Origin: Candidatus Sabulitectum sp.
Lineage (GTDB): Bacteria > Fermentibacterota > Fermentibacteria > Fermentibacterales > JCC-6
Direction of reading: 5' to 3'
Assembly: GCA_029940175.1 (NCBI GenBank)
Contig: JAOZRM010000015.1
Location: forward strand, 1-23,353
DNA length: 23,353 nt
Position numbers and translations under genes: made by a program. The notes beneath the pieces are model-generated. The model saw only the letters and a list, made by a program, of their open reading frames with translations, had not been told where the DNA came from and did not search any database. Position 1 is the stretch's first letter, and every line of letters begins with the position of its first letter. Positions 16,251-23,353 of the stretch are shown one piece after another.

Positions 16251-18033
16251 CCGTTTGGCAATGGTTCTGTTACAGTCAGGTCTTGTTGAGCAGGAGGATA
16301 TCAACAGGATTGCAGGTGAATGGGGGCCCGGTGAAACTGCTCTTGCAGAGGCTCTTGTTCTTGGAGGACAGGTTACTGAAGAATTGATAACCGAGTTCCT
16401 TGCGGAAATTTACGGAATTGATCCAATTTACCTTAACGAAACAAAGCTGTCGCCTTCCAATGCGGTGATGCTCAACGAATCTTTTGCCAGAGAGAACCTT
16501 GTGGTTCCGGTAAATGTGGAGGATAAAACTCTGTTCGCCGCCATGGCAGATCCTGCAAATCTTTACGTAATTGATGAGATCAAGTTTGCAACTGGTATGG
16601 AAGTAGTTATTTACGCTTCCGCCCCTTCCGCTCTGAGAAGGGCTCTTGATGATGTTTACGGGCAGATCGATGCACTGGTCAGCGTTGACGATACTCTCGA
16701 TGACTACGATGAGGATGAGGATTCTCTTGAAGAGGTGTCCAGTCTTGAGGGCGATGAATACGAAGAGGATTATGACCTCGAGGAGGATCTTGGTGGAGAG
16801 TCAGACGCACCGGTAATCAAGTTTGTTGATGGAATGATTGCCAGAGCAGTGCGTACAGAGGTATCAGACATTCATATTGAGCCCTATGAAAAATTTCTTA
16901 GAATCAGATTCAGGCGTGATGGTATATGCACAGAGGTTTACAAGATCAATCCAAACATGCAGAATCCCATTCTTTCCAGACTGAAAATTATGTCCGGTAT
17001 GAATATCGCCGAGCGCAGGCGTACTCAAGACGGCAGGATCAAGGCACGGGTTGATAACAGAATAATTGATTTTCGCGTTAATGCAGTTCCAGGTATTGAC
17101 GGAGAGAAGATCGTGCTCCGAATTCTTGACAGGGGTAACCTTCAGCTTGATCTCCGGGATCTGGGTTTTCCAGCAGATGCCTTGAAAACCTTCCTTGCCG
17201 GAGTGAATTCCCCCTTTGGCATTGTTCTAGTTACAGGCCCGACAGGCAGTGGTAAAACCACCACTCTCTATTCAGCTCTCAGTTCTCTCAATACTCCAGC
17301 TGTTAATATTCACACCGCAGAAGATCCTGTGGAGTACAATATTGACGGACTGGTTCAAACTCAGATTGATTTCACAATGGGGTACAATTTTGCGGCTGCA
17401 CTCAAGGCAATATTGAGGCAGGACCCCAATATAATCATGGTTGGAGAGATAAGAGATTTTGAAACCGCTTCAATTGCAATAAAAGCGGCCTTGACAGGGC
17501 AGCTTGTTTTCTCCACAATACATACAAATGATGCTCCCGGTACTATCAACAGGCTTGTTGATATAGGGATCAAGCCTTTTCTTGTTTCCAGTGCCATACG
17601 AACCATAATGGCTCAGAGGCTTGTAAAGACAATCTGCAAGAGGTGCAGCCAGCCCTATATATGGCCTGATGCTGAGTTAAAGGAGGTTGGTATCGATCCT
17701 GCAGAGATGTCTGGAATCAAAACAAGAAAGGGTGCAGGATGCTCCAAGTGCGGGGGATCTGGTACAAAAGGCAGGAAAGGTATATACGAAGTACTTACTC
17801 TGGATAAGGAGTTGAAACAGGCGGTGATCAACCGTGTTTCATCCACAGATTTACGGTTACTGGCAGTTAAGAACGGAATGCGTACATTGAGGATGGATGC
17901 TGTTGCAAAATTCAAAAAGGGTATGATTACGCTGGAGGAAGTGGCAAGAGTTACAGCTGATGACGAGGAGGATGTGAAGATTGCAGCGATGAACTGTAAG
18001 CTGGAGAAGCAGATCAGTTCAATTTCATCTTAG
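16243..18033 (+). CDS. pilB2: Type IV pilus extension ATPase PilB (second tandem paralog, degenerate MshEN domain)
   Basis: This is a second PilB/GspE-type ATPase of 596 residues directly downstream of and overlapping the first. The N-terminal domain keeps the 24+5+24 spacing (residues 4-27 and 33-56) but has lost signature residues: LG is LA in both motifs, and the terminal Gln is Trp or Ile. A very acidic linker (about 145-190, rich in Asp and Glu) precedes an intact core: Walker A GPTGSGKT (Lys338), Walker B DPNIIMVGEIRD (Glu402), His box TGQLVFSTIHTND, and zinc-site pairs CKRC and CSKC. The ATG at 16243 aligns the N-terminus with that of the first paralog; AGGGAG lies about 10 bases upstream. 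It may work as a heterohexamer partner, a separate extension motor, or the engine of a type II secretion system fed by the same PilC. The symbol only marks it as the second copy. Confidence 0.92.
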   Translation: MYNRLAMVLLQSGLVEQEDINRIAGEWGPGETALAEALVLGGQVTEELITEFLAEIYGIDPIYLNETKLSPSNAVMLNESFARENLVVPVNVEDKTLFAAMADPANLYVIDEIKFATGMEVVIYASAPSALRRALDDVYGQIDALVSVDDTLDDYDEDEDSLEEVSSLEGDEYEEDYDLEEDLGGESDAPVIKFVDGMIARAVRTEVSDIHIEPYEKFLRIRFRRDGICTEVYKINPNMQNPILSRLKIMSGMNIAERRRTQDGRIKARVDNRIIDFRVNAVPGIDGEKIVLRILDRGNLQLDLRDLGFPADALKTFLAGVNSPFGIVLVTGPTGSGKTTTLYSALSSLNTPAVNIHTAEDPVEYNIDGLVQTQIDFTMGYNFAAALKAILRQDPNIIMVGEIRDFETASIAIKAALTGQLVFSTIHTNDAPGTINRLVDIGIKPFLVSSAIRTIMAQRLVKTICKRCSQPYIWPDAELKEVGIDPAEMSGIKTRKGAGCSKCGGSGTKGRKGIYEVLTLDKELKQAVINRVSSTDLRLLAVKNGMRTLRMDAVAKFKKGMITLEEVARVTADDEEDVKIAAMNCKLEKQISSISS

Positions 18034-18056
18034 TATAACCCCGCAAGGAGGGTAGC

Positions 18057-19127
18057 ATGAATATAAAAATGCTCCTGAAGGAAATGATGGAGAGAAGGGC
18101 CACGGATCTTCATCTCACTGTTGGTGCTCCCCCAACTATAAGAATTGACGGGGAGTTGACCAGAATGGAATACGATCCGCTGACTCCCAACGAGACACAG
18201 TCGTTGGTGTACAGTCTTTTGAAAGATGATCAGAAGAAGCGATTTGAGCTTGACAAGGAGCTGGATTTCGCATTCGGTATCAAGGGGCTGTCAAGATTCA
18301 GAGCTAATGTTTTCACGCAAAGAGGATGTGTAGCAACTGCCATCAGAGTTATCCCGTACGAGATAATGGGTTTTGAAGAACTTGGGCTTCCCGACATTAT
18401 TGCCAGCCTTGCAGACAAGAGGCAGGGGTTGATCCTGGTTACAGGTCCCACCGGTTGTGGAAAATCGACCACAATCGCCTCAGTAATAAGGAGAATTAAT
18501 GGCAGGCGTCGTTGTCACATAATTACCATTGAAGATCCGATTGAGTATGTGCATCACCATAACAAGAGTATTGTAAATCAGCGGGAAATTGGCAGTGATA
18601 CTGAATCATTCGCTCAGGCTCTCAACTACCTTCTCAGGCAGGATCCCGATGTGGCACTTATCGGTGAGATGCGCGGGTTGGAAACAATGTCGGTTGCTTT
18701 GAATGTTGCTGAAACCGGTCACCTTACTCTGGCCACTCTGCACACCAACTCCACATACGAGTCAATTAACAGGATCATTGATACATTCCCTGCTTCGGCC
18801 CAGTCGCAGGTTCGAAGTCAGCTTTCTTTCGTTTTACTGGGAGTACTGACACAGCAGTTGATACCCAGACAGAGGGGCACAGGGCGTTCTCTCGCATCGG
18901 AAGTACTCATATGCACACCTGCAGTGAAAGCCTGTATCAGGGATGATAAGCTTCATCAGATCTATGGTATGATGCAGGCCGGGCACAAGCATGGAATGCA
19001 GACTATGAATCAGTCGCTTTACAGGCTATACTACAACAGGGAGATTACCAAGGAATCGGCACTTGAGCGATCAAGTAATCCTATTGAACTTGAACAGATG
19101 ATGTTGACAGGAAGAGATATTTTATAA
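18057..19127 (+). CDS. pilT: Type IV pilus retraction ATPase PilT (variant GEMRG motif)
   Basis: PilT drives pilus depolymerisation, which powers twitching. The 356 residues match the family. An N-terminal domain (TDLHLTVGAPPTIRIDGE, AIRVIP) precedes a RecA-like core with Walker A GPTGCGKS (Lys136), IEDPIEYVH, Walker B RQDPDVALIGEM (Glu204) and LHTNSTYESINRIIDTFP. The C-terminal region has GVLTQQLIPR and a segment corresponding to the AIRNLIREGK motif (AVKACIRDDK), then HGMQTMNQSL, typical of PilT. The residue after GEMR is Gly207 (codon GGG at 18675-18677), where the family nearly always has Asp. AAGGAGG sits 5 bases before the ATG. The gap to pilB2 is 23 bases and to pilC 12 bases, so all are probably on one transcript. 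It could be a PilT2/PilU-like accessory instead of the main motor. Confidence 0.93.
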   Translation: MNIKMLLKEMMERRATDLHLTVGAPPTIRIDGELTRMEYDPLTPNETQSLVYSLLKDDQKKRFELDKELDFAFGIKGLSRFRANVFTQRGCVATAIRVIPYEIMGFEELGLPDIIASLADKRQGLILVTGPTGCGKSTTIASVIRRINGRRRCHIITIEDPIEYVHHHNKSIVNQREIGSDTESFAQALNYLLRQDPDVALIGEMRGLETMSVALNVAETGHLTLATLHTNSTYESINRIIDTFPASAQSQVRSQLSFVLLGVLTQQLIPRQRGTGRSLASEVLICTPAVKACIRDDKLHQIYGMMQAGHKHGMQTMNQSLYRLYYNREITKESALERSSNPIELEQMMLTGRDIL

Positions 19128-19139
19128 AGGGAGGTGCCT

Positions 19140-20345
19140 ATGGGCGAATTTCAATGGACGGGGACTAACCGGCAGGGAAGGACCTTGAATGGAACCATGG
19201 AGGCTAAATCCCGTGGGGAAGTCAAGGAACTCCTGGAAGCCAGGGGAGTTGTGGTTACCAATATCAAGGGTGGATTCGACATGGCCACCTTTGGAGTTAT
19301 CGGTTCCGGAGTAAAACCCAAAGAGCTTTCCACGTTCACCAGACAGTTCAGTGTTATGATCAATGCAGGTCTTCCTCTGGTCGGATGTCTTCAGATCCTG
19401 GGGAGGCAGCAGGAGAACAAGGTTTTCAAAAACATTATTGTGGAAGTAACAAGTGATGTGGAAAAGGGTGGCACACTGGCCGAATCTCTTGGAAAACACA
19501 AAAAAGTGTTCAGTGAGCTTTTTGTGAACATGGTGGCCGCCGGTGAGCAGGGCGGTATTCTGGATACCATTCTTGCCAGGCTGGCGGACTATCTTGAAGA
19601 CGCAGCAGCCCTGCAGTCCAAGATAAAGAGTGCAATGATGTATCCGCTTGTTGTATTTGTTGTTGTTATTGTAGCAACTCTGGCCATGCTTCTTTTCGTT
19701 ATTCCCATATTCCAGAAGATGTTCGAGGACATGGGTGGTCAGCTGCCGGCCTTGACCCAGGTGGTTGTGGATATGTCTGAATTTGTTCAGGACTACATTG
19801 TTTTCATCCTCCTTGGAATGGGTGCAATTGTATTTGCATACAACTCCTACTACAAAACAAAGAGTGGTCAAAAGGTAATTGATACCATAAAGCTATCCTT
19901 GCCTGTTTTCGGCCCCATCAACCGGAAGATGTCGATTGCACGGTTCACAAGAACCCTGGGAACTCTTATTTCTTCAGGTGTTGCCATTCTTGACGGACTG
20001 AATATTACGGCAAAGACGGCTGGTAACAGGGTTATCAGCGATGCTATCATGAAAGCCAGGGTAAGTATCTCCGGAGGAGAGAATATTGCAGGTCCTCTTG
20101 AAGAATCCGGTGTGTTTCCCACAATGGTTACACAGATGATCGCTGTGGGTGAGGAAACCGGTGGACTGGACGAGATGCTTGTGAAGGTGGCAGACTTCTA
20201 TGATGAAGAGGTTAACGTGCTTGTTGATGGTATGGCATCCACAATAGAACCTCTCATGATCGTGTTCATGGGTGGATTTGTGGGGTTCCTGGTTGTTGCA
20301 ATGTACCTGCCTATTTTCGACATGATCCAGCAGGTTGGCGGTTAG
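19140..20345 (+). CDS. pilC: Type IV pilus inner-membrane platform protein PilC (GspF family)
   Basis: PilC is the inner-membrane platform that couples the PilB and PilT motors to pilin insertion and removal. The 401 residues contain an N-terminal cytoplasmic segment (FQWTGTNRQGRTLNG) and two T2SSF repeats, each starting with the recognisable motif (FTRQFSVMINAGLPLVGCLQ and FTRTLGTLISSGVAILDGL). Three membrane spans follow the usual pattern: two in the middle (MYPLVVFVVVIVATLAMLLF and DYIVFILLGMGAIVFAY) and one at the end (GGFVGFLVVAMYLPIF). Helix motifs such as VAAGEQGGILD and AVGEETGGLDEML match the family. The ATG at 19140 is used because GGAGG (19130-19134) lies 5 bases upstream; the in-frame GTG at 19134 overlaps that site. 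It lies between pilT and pilS in the operon. Confidence 0.96.
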   Translation: MGEFQWTGTNRQGRTLNGTMEAKSRGEVKELLEARGVVVTNIKGGFDMATFGVIGSGVKPKELSTFTRQFSVMINAGLPLVGCLQILGRQQENKVFKNIIVEVTSDVEKGGTLAESLGKHKKVFSELFVNMVAAGEQGGILDTILARLADYLEDAAALQSKIKSAMMYPLVVFVVVIVATLAMLLFVIPIFQKMFEDMGGQLPALTQVVVDMSEFVQDYIVFILLGMGAIVFAYNSYYKTKSGQKVIDTIKLSLPVFGPINRKMSIARFTRTLGTLISSGVAILDGLNITAKTAGNRVISDAIMKARVSISGGENIAGPLEESGVFPTMVTQMIAVGEETGGLDEMLVKVADFYDEEVNVLVDGMASTIEPLMIVFMGGFVGFLVVAMYLPIFDMIQQVGG

Positions 20346-20358
20346 TACGAGCCAGACA

Positions 20359-21966
20359 ATGGTTATCAGTGGAAGGCGTCGTACCTGGCTTCAGGTAGGG
20401 CGCCTTTCAGTTCTGGGAATACTGACACTCTCGGGTATCTTCTCCATGGACCAGCGGGATCTTACCATAGTGTATATTGTTGTGGCAGCAGTTGCACTTG
20501 TTACTGCTCTGATAACGGCAATGCTTATGAAGAGAAACCCTCAAAGCCGTAAACCGTACTGGTTTCTGCTCTTTGTTGATGCAACACTTCTCAGTACAAT
20601 TATTTATGTGAGCGGTGGTGTGGACGGACCATTCACTCCATTCCTTCTTGTGCATGTTCTGGCTTACGGTTTCTACCTGGGTGTTCCCGGTGGACTTACT
20701 GCAGCTGGCACCAATGTTTTTCTGGCAACAGCTTTTTCTGTAATAGCTCTGAATGTTCCAGGGCCTAAAAGTGTATTCAGCCCTCTTCTGGCAACACTGA
20801 TTCAAACAGGGCAGTTGAAGCTTTCATCCACCTACATAGCCCTTAGAGTATTTATTAACGGATTGCTGCTTGTTGCTTCAGGAATAGCTTCCGGTATGCT
20901 GGCTCAGTCTCTCTACACTGAAAGCGGACATCTGCAGAGAGTTCTTAATAACCTGGCTGAACTCAGGGCAAGAAGCAGACACATACTGAATAGTCTCCAT
21001 GACGGTGTTGTGGTTGTGGATTCAAATGGAGATCTGCACAGTATAAATCCAGCGGCAACAGAGCTTCTTGGAACTGATAACCCTATGCAGGAATCACCTC
21101 TTGGAGAGATAATCAGAAGCTTTCTTAAAAACAGGGATTTTCCCCCTGGAATTGATATTGTGGTTCAGGAAAAAGTAATTGAATGCAGGTTCAGTCATTA
21201 TGGAGATACCGACGGAGCAGTGATCATTCTCACAGACACAACGGAGATACGTAATTATCAGGCAGCGCTGGAAGAACGGGACAAACTGTCTCTTATAGGC
21301 CGACTCAGTGCTACAATGGCTCATGAAATAAGAAATCCTCTAGCTTCCATGAGTGGTGCGGCAGAAATACTTGCCTCAGGCAAACTTGACCGGGAAACAA
21401 CAGAAAGAATGGCGTCTCTGATAGAGAAACAATCCTCCCGGGTGTCCGATTTAATTGATGGCTATCTGTCTCTTTCCAGGAACAGTTCAGATTTCCCATT
21501 TACACGAATTGATGTCAATGAAGTGGTTTTAGACAGCATTGAAAGTGCCATGCATGGTTTTGCCGGAGGAGTTTCTCTGAAATTCTTCAGATCGGAAGAA
21601 AATCCATTGATCATGGGCAACAGAGTAAGACTGAGCCAGGTTCTTCTTAACCTCATGAGGAATGCTGTTGATGCTCTCAGCAGTGTTTCAGAACCTGTTG
21701 TATCAATTGAAACCTCTGTTGAAGGTAATGGAGATCATGTAGTCATAACAATTGTAGATAACGGCCCGGGAATACCAGAGGATTTTATTAATGCAATATG
21801 GGAGCCATTCAAAACATCCAGAGATCATGGAACAGGCCTGGGGCTGTATATTGTCAGGAAGATCATAAGTGAGCATAATGGCAGTATTGAGGCTGAGAAT
21901 GCCGTGCACGGTGGAGCACTCTTCAGAATTGAACTTCCGGTGATGCGAGAGGATGCTGATGGATAA
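20359..21966 (+). CDS. pilS: Membrane sensor histidine kinase, PilS/NtrB-like
   Basis: This is a membrane-bound histidine kinase that phosphorylates the response regulator encoded next. The 535 residues contain an N-terminal membrane domain of about six hydrophobic segments (first ~190 residues), a PAS domain (about 205-300, LNSLHDGVVVVDSNGDLHSI), a HisKA domain with H-box HEIRNPLASMSGA (His322), and an HATPase domain with N-box LLNLMRNAVDAL, G1 VDNGPGIPE and G2 GTGLGLYIVRK. PilS of the type IV pilus system has this architecture. The start is uncertain: the ATG at 20359 lacks a clear ribosome-binding site, and an in-frame TTG at 20335 would overlap the pilC stop by 11 bases. The latter would give 543 residues but has AGCAGG directly abutting it. 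Translational coupling to pilC is likely either way. The stop overlaps the regulator start by 8 bases. Confidence 0.9.
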   Translation: MVISGRRRTWLQVGRLSVLGILTLSGIFSMDQRDLTIVYIVVAAVALVTALITAMLMKRNPQSRKPYWFLLFVDATLLSTIIYVSGGVDGPFTPFLLVHVLAYGFYLGVPGGLTAAGTNVFLATAFSVIALNVPGPKSVFSPLLATLIQTGQLKLSSTYIALRVFINGLLLVASGIASGMLAQSLYTESGHLQRVLNNLAELRARSRHILNSLHDGVVVVDSNGDLHSINPAATELLGTDNPMQESPLGEIIRSFLKNRDFPPGIDIVVQEKVIECRFSHYGDTDGAVIILTDTTEIRNYQAALEERDKLSLIGRLSATMAHEIRNPLASMSGAAEILASGKLDRETTERMASLIEKQSSRVSDLIDGYLSLSRNSSDFPFTRIDVNEVVLDSIESAMHGFAGGVSLKFFRSEENPLIMGNRVRLSQVLLNLMRNAVDALSSVSEPVVSIETSVEGNGDHVVITIVDNGPGIPEDFINAIWEPFKTSRDHGTGLGLYIVRKIISEHNGSIEAENAVHGGALFRIELPVMREDADG

Positions 21967-23353
21967 AAAGAACCTTTCAATACTGCTTGTGGACGATGAA
22001 GAGTCCATGATCGAGTGGCTGAGCATTCTGCTGGAGCAGGATGGCTACAATGTAAAAAGCTACTCACACCCGGAAGCTGCTCTTAAGTGGAGTGAACAGA
22101 ATCAGGTTCATGTGCTGGTTTCAGATCTAAAGATGCCTGCCATGAGCGGATTGGAGCTCTTTGCGAAAATGCAGGAGATCCATCCGGACATGGCTGCAAT
22201 CTTTATGACTGCTTTTTCAAGTGTGGATACTGCAGTACAAGCTGTCAGACAAGGTGCCTCTGATTACCTGCTTAAGCCGTTCAAAACCGGCCAGATGCTT
22301 GCCGCAATTGAGAAAGCAGTGCGAGAGAAAAAAATTACAGCAGAGAACAGAGCCCTGAAGCAGAAGCTCAGCAAGGAATACAATTTTCAGGGAATCATCG
22401 GAAAATCAGAGCCTATCCTAAAACTGCTTGAAATGGTCAGAAAAGTTGCAGATCAACCCAGCACAGTTCTTATCACAGGAGAGAGCGGAACGGGAAAAGA
22501 GCTGATAGCAAAGGCGATTCACAACAACAGTATCAGAAAGGATGATCCTTTCATCGGAATCAACTGTGGCAGTCTCTCACCAAACCTTCTGGAGAGTGAG
22601 CTGTTCGGACACAGAAAAGGAGCCTTCACCGGTGCATTCAGAGACAAAGAAGGGTTGATGATAGCAGCAGGTAGAGGCACACTTTTCCTGGACGAGATCG
22701 GTGAATTAAACAAGGATCTGCAGGTGAAGCTTCTCAGGGCAATTCAGGAAAGACAGGTGCGTCCAGTTGGAGGCACAACAACAAAACCTTTCAAGGGCAG
22801 ACTTATCTGTGCTACAAACAGTAATCTGGAGGAAATGGTTAAGGAAGGATCTTTCAGAAATGATCTGTTCTACAGGCTCAATGTACTTCCATTGCATGTT
22901 CCCCCTCTCCGTGAGCGCAGAGAGGACGTACCTCTTCTGATCAAGCACTTTCTCGAGAGTGGAAACTACCCCGGTAAGGAACTTTCACAGGAGTCCCTGG
23001 AACTCTTCACCGAGTACAACTGGCCTGGAAATGTGAGAGAGCTGCAGAATATCATTGAAAGAGTGTGTGTTCTTTCCTCCAGCCCTACAGTACAGGCAGG
23101 TGAACTTCCAAGCTGTCTGATAACTGAAACTCATGAAGAGATACACCCTGAAACAACCGAAAGAACAGAATCAAATGAAGAACCAGCTCTGCCAATAGAT
23201 TATACTTATGTTTCTAAATATATTTCGAAGGATGATGTGAGATTTGATGTGCCAATAAAGGTAGATGTGCAAATGCAAAAAGTAAAAGTTGGTAAATCAT
23301 ATAATCTTGATGATGTGTATTTTTCAATTAATTCTGCAGAACTTAATAATAGT
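21959..23353 (+). CDS. pilR: NtrC-family sigma-54 response regulator PilR (open at window end; last ~51 codons look foreign)
   Basis: This is the regulator partner of the upstream kinase, activating sigma-54 promoters. The receiver domain has the acidic pocket Asp12/Asp13, phosphoacceptor Asp56 (VSDLKMPAMSG) and Lys106. The AAA+ domain has Walker A GESGTGKE (174-181), the sigma-54 contact loop GAFTGA (221-226), Walker B LFLDEIGE (Asp245/Glu246) and WPGNVRELQNIIERV (from 355). The ATG at 21959 has GAGAGG 6 bases upstream; an ATG at 21953 abuts that site. Codons stay open to the last base, 465 in all. After residue 414 (ALPID), where a linker and Fis-type DNA-binding helix-turn-helix are expected, the sequence turns into an AT-rich stretch reading as an OmpA-family domain start. 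The C-terminal part should not be trusted as PilR. Confidence 0.88.
   Translation, partial: MDKKNLSILLVDDEESMIEWLSILLEQDGYNVKSYSHPEAALKWSEQNQVHVLVSDLKMPAMSGLELFAKMQEIHPDMAAIFMTAFSSVDTAVQAVRQGASDYLLKPFKTGQMLAAIEKAVREKKITAENRALKQKLSKEYNFQGIIGKSEPILKLLEMVRKVADQPSTVLITGESGTGKELIAKAIHNNSIRKDDPFIGINCGSLSPNLLESELFGHRKGAFTGAFRDKEGLMIAAGRGTLFLDEIGELNKDLQVKLLRAIQERQVRPVGGTTTKPFKGRLICATNSNLEEMVKEGSFRNDLFYRLNVLPLHVPPLRERREDVPLLIKHFLESGNYPGKELSQESLELFTEYNWPGNVRELQNIIERVCVLSSSPTVQAGELPSCLITETHEEIHPETTERTESNEEPALPIDYTYVSKYISKDDVRFDVPIKVDVQMQKVKVGKSYNLDDVYFSINSAELNNS
23201..23353 (+). other. AT-rich segment coding an OmpA-family fragment, probably from a different gene or genome
   Basis: These 153 bases have about 27% GC by my count, against about 43% for the preceding 160 bases. 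In the pilR frame they read YTYVSKYISKDD, then VKVGKSYNLDDVYFSINSAEL, which resembles the lead-in to the C-terminal peptidoglycan-binding OmpA domain of Bacteroidota proteins (pattern: VGK.Y.L.NIYY..NSAEL). Such domains are periplasmic and do not belong in a cytoplasmic sigma-54 activator. The segment stops at the window edge. Confidence 0.6.

Noticed and set aside
19122..19871. Minus-strand open frame of 249 codons opposite pilC
   Set aside because: It is His/Asn/Lys-rich shadow sequence antisense to the T2SSF domains, with no recognisable domain.

Overview
The window looks like chromosomal DNA from a Gram-negative, LPS-making bacterium of the Bacteroidota/Fibrobacterota/Gemmatimonadota-type (FCB) assemblage, perhaps an uncultivated lineage. 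The strongest clue is a very large SprA/Sov-type outer-membrane translocon gene, a hallmark of the type IX secretion system. A pair of LptF/LptG-type LPS-export permeases, a lipoprotein and a type IV pilus motor operon also point to a diderm. Phylum placement is inference. Base composition is fairly even until about 23200, then GC drops abruptly to roughly 27% (my count over 23201-23353).

Layout. Bases 3-107 are the C-terminal end of an outer-membrane beta-barrel-like protein, followed by a strong hairpin. A multi-pass membrane protein (minus strand, 178-876) diverges from a lipoprotein gene (951-2951) that is translationally coupled to ligA (2951-4933), the NAD-dependent DNA ligase. A second hairpin separates ligA from a minus-strand set reading lptF, lptG, serC (8679 to 5058). 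lptF is preceded by a near-consensus sigma-70 promoter in the divergent gap before sprA. sprA (8799-14414) encodes 1871 residues. Downstream is a compact plus-strand operon, pilB1-pilB2-pilT-pilC-pilS-pilR (14502 to the window end).

How the genes work together. pilB1, pilB2 (extension ATPases), pilT (retraction ATPase) and pilC (inner-membrane platform) are the cytoplasmic motor of a type IV pilus. pilS and pilR form a histidine kinase/sigma-54 activator pair likely to control pilus or surface genes. LptF/G export LPS, and SprA forms a giant outer-membrane pore. The common theme is envelope assembly and surface motility, with ligA and serC as housekeeping genes among them.

Most notable points: (1) the pilR reading frame passes at about 23200 from an NtrC-type regulator into AT-rich sequence that reads as the start of an OmpA-family domain, most simply a chimeric assembly join; (2) the two PilB paralogs keep the 24+5+24 MshEN (c-di-GMP-binding) layout, near-canonical in PilB1 and degenerate in PilB2; (3) PilT carries GEMRG instead of the usual GEMRD; (4) the lipoprotein upstream of ligA may be a catalytically dead M1-peptidase-like protein. 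I see no tRNA, rRNA, CRISPR array, insertion sequence or prophage, and no stretch over 300 bases without a gene.
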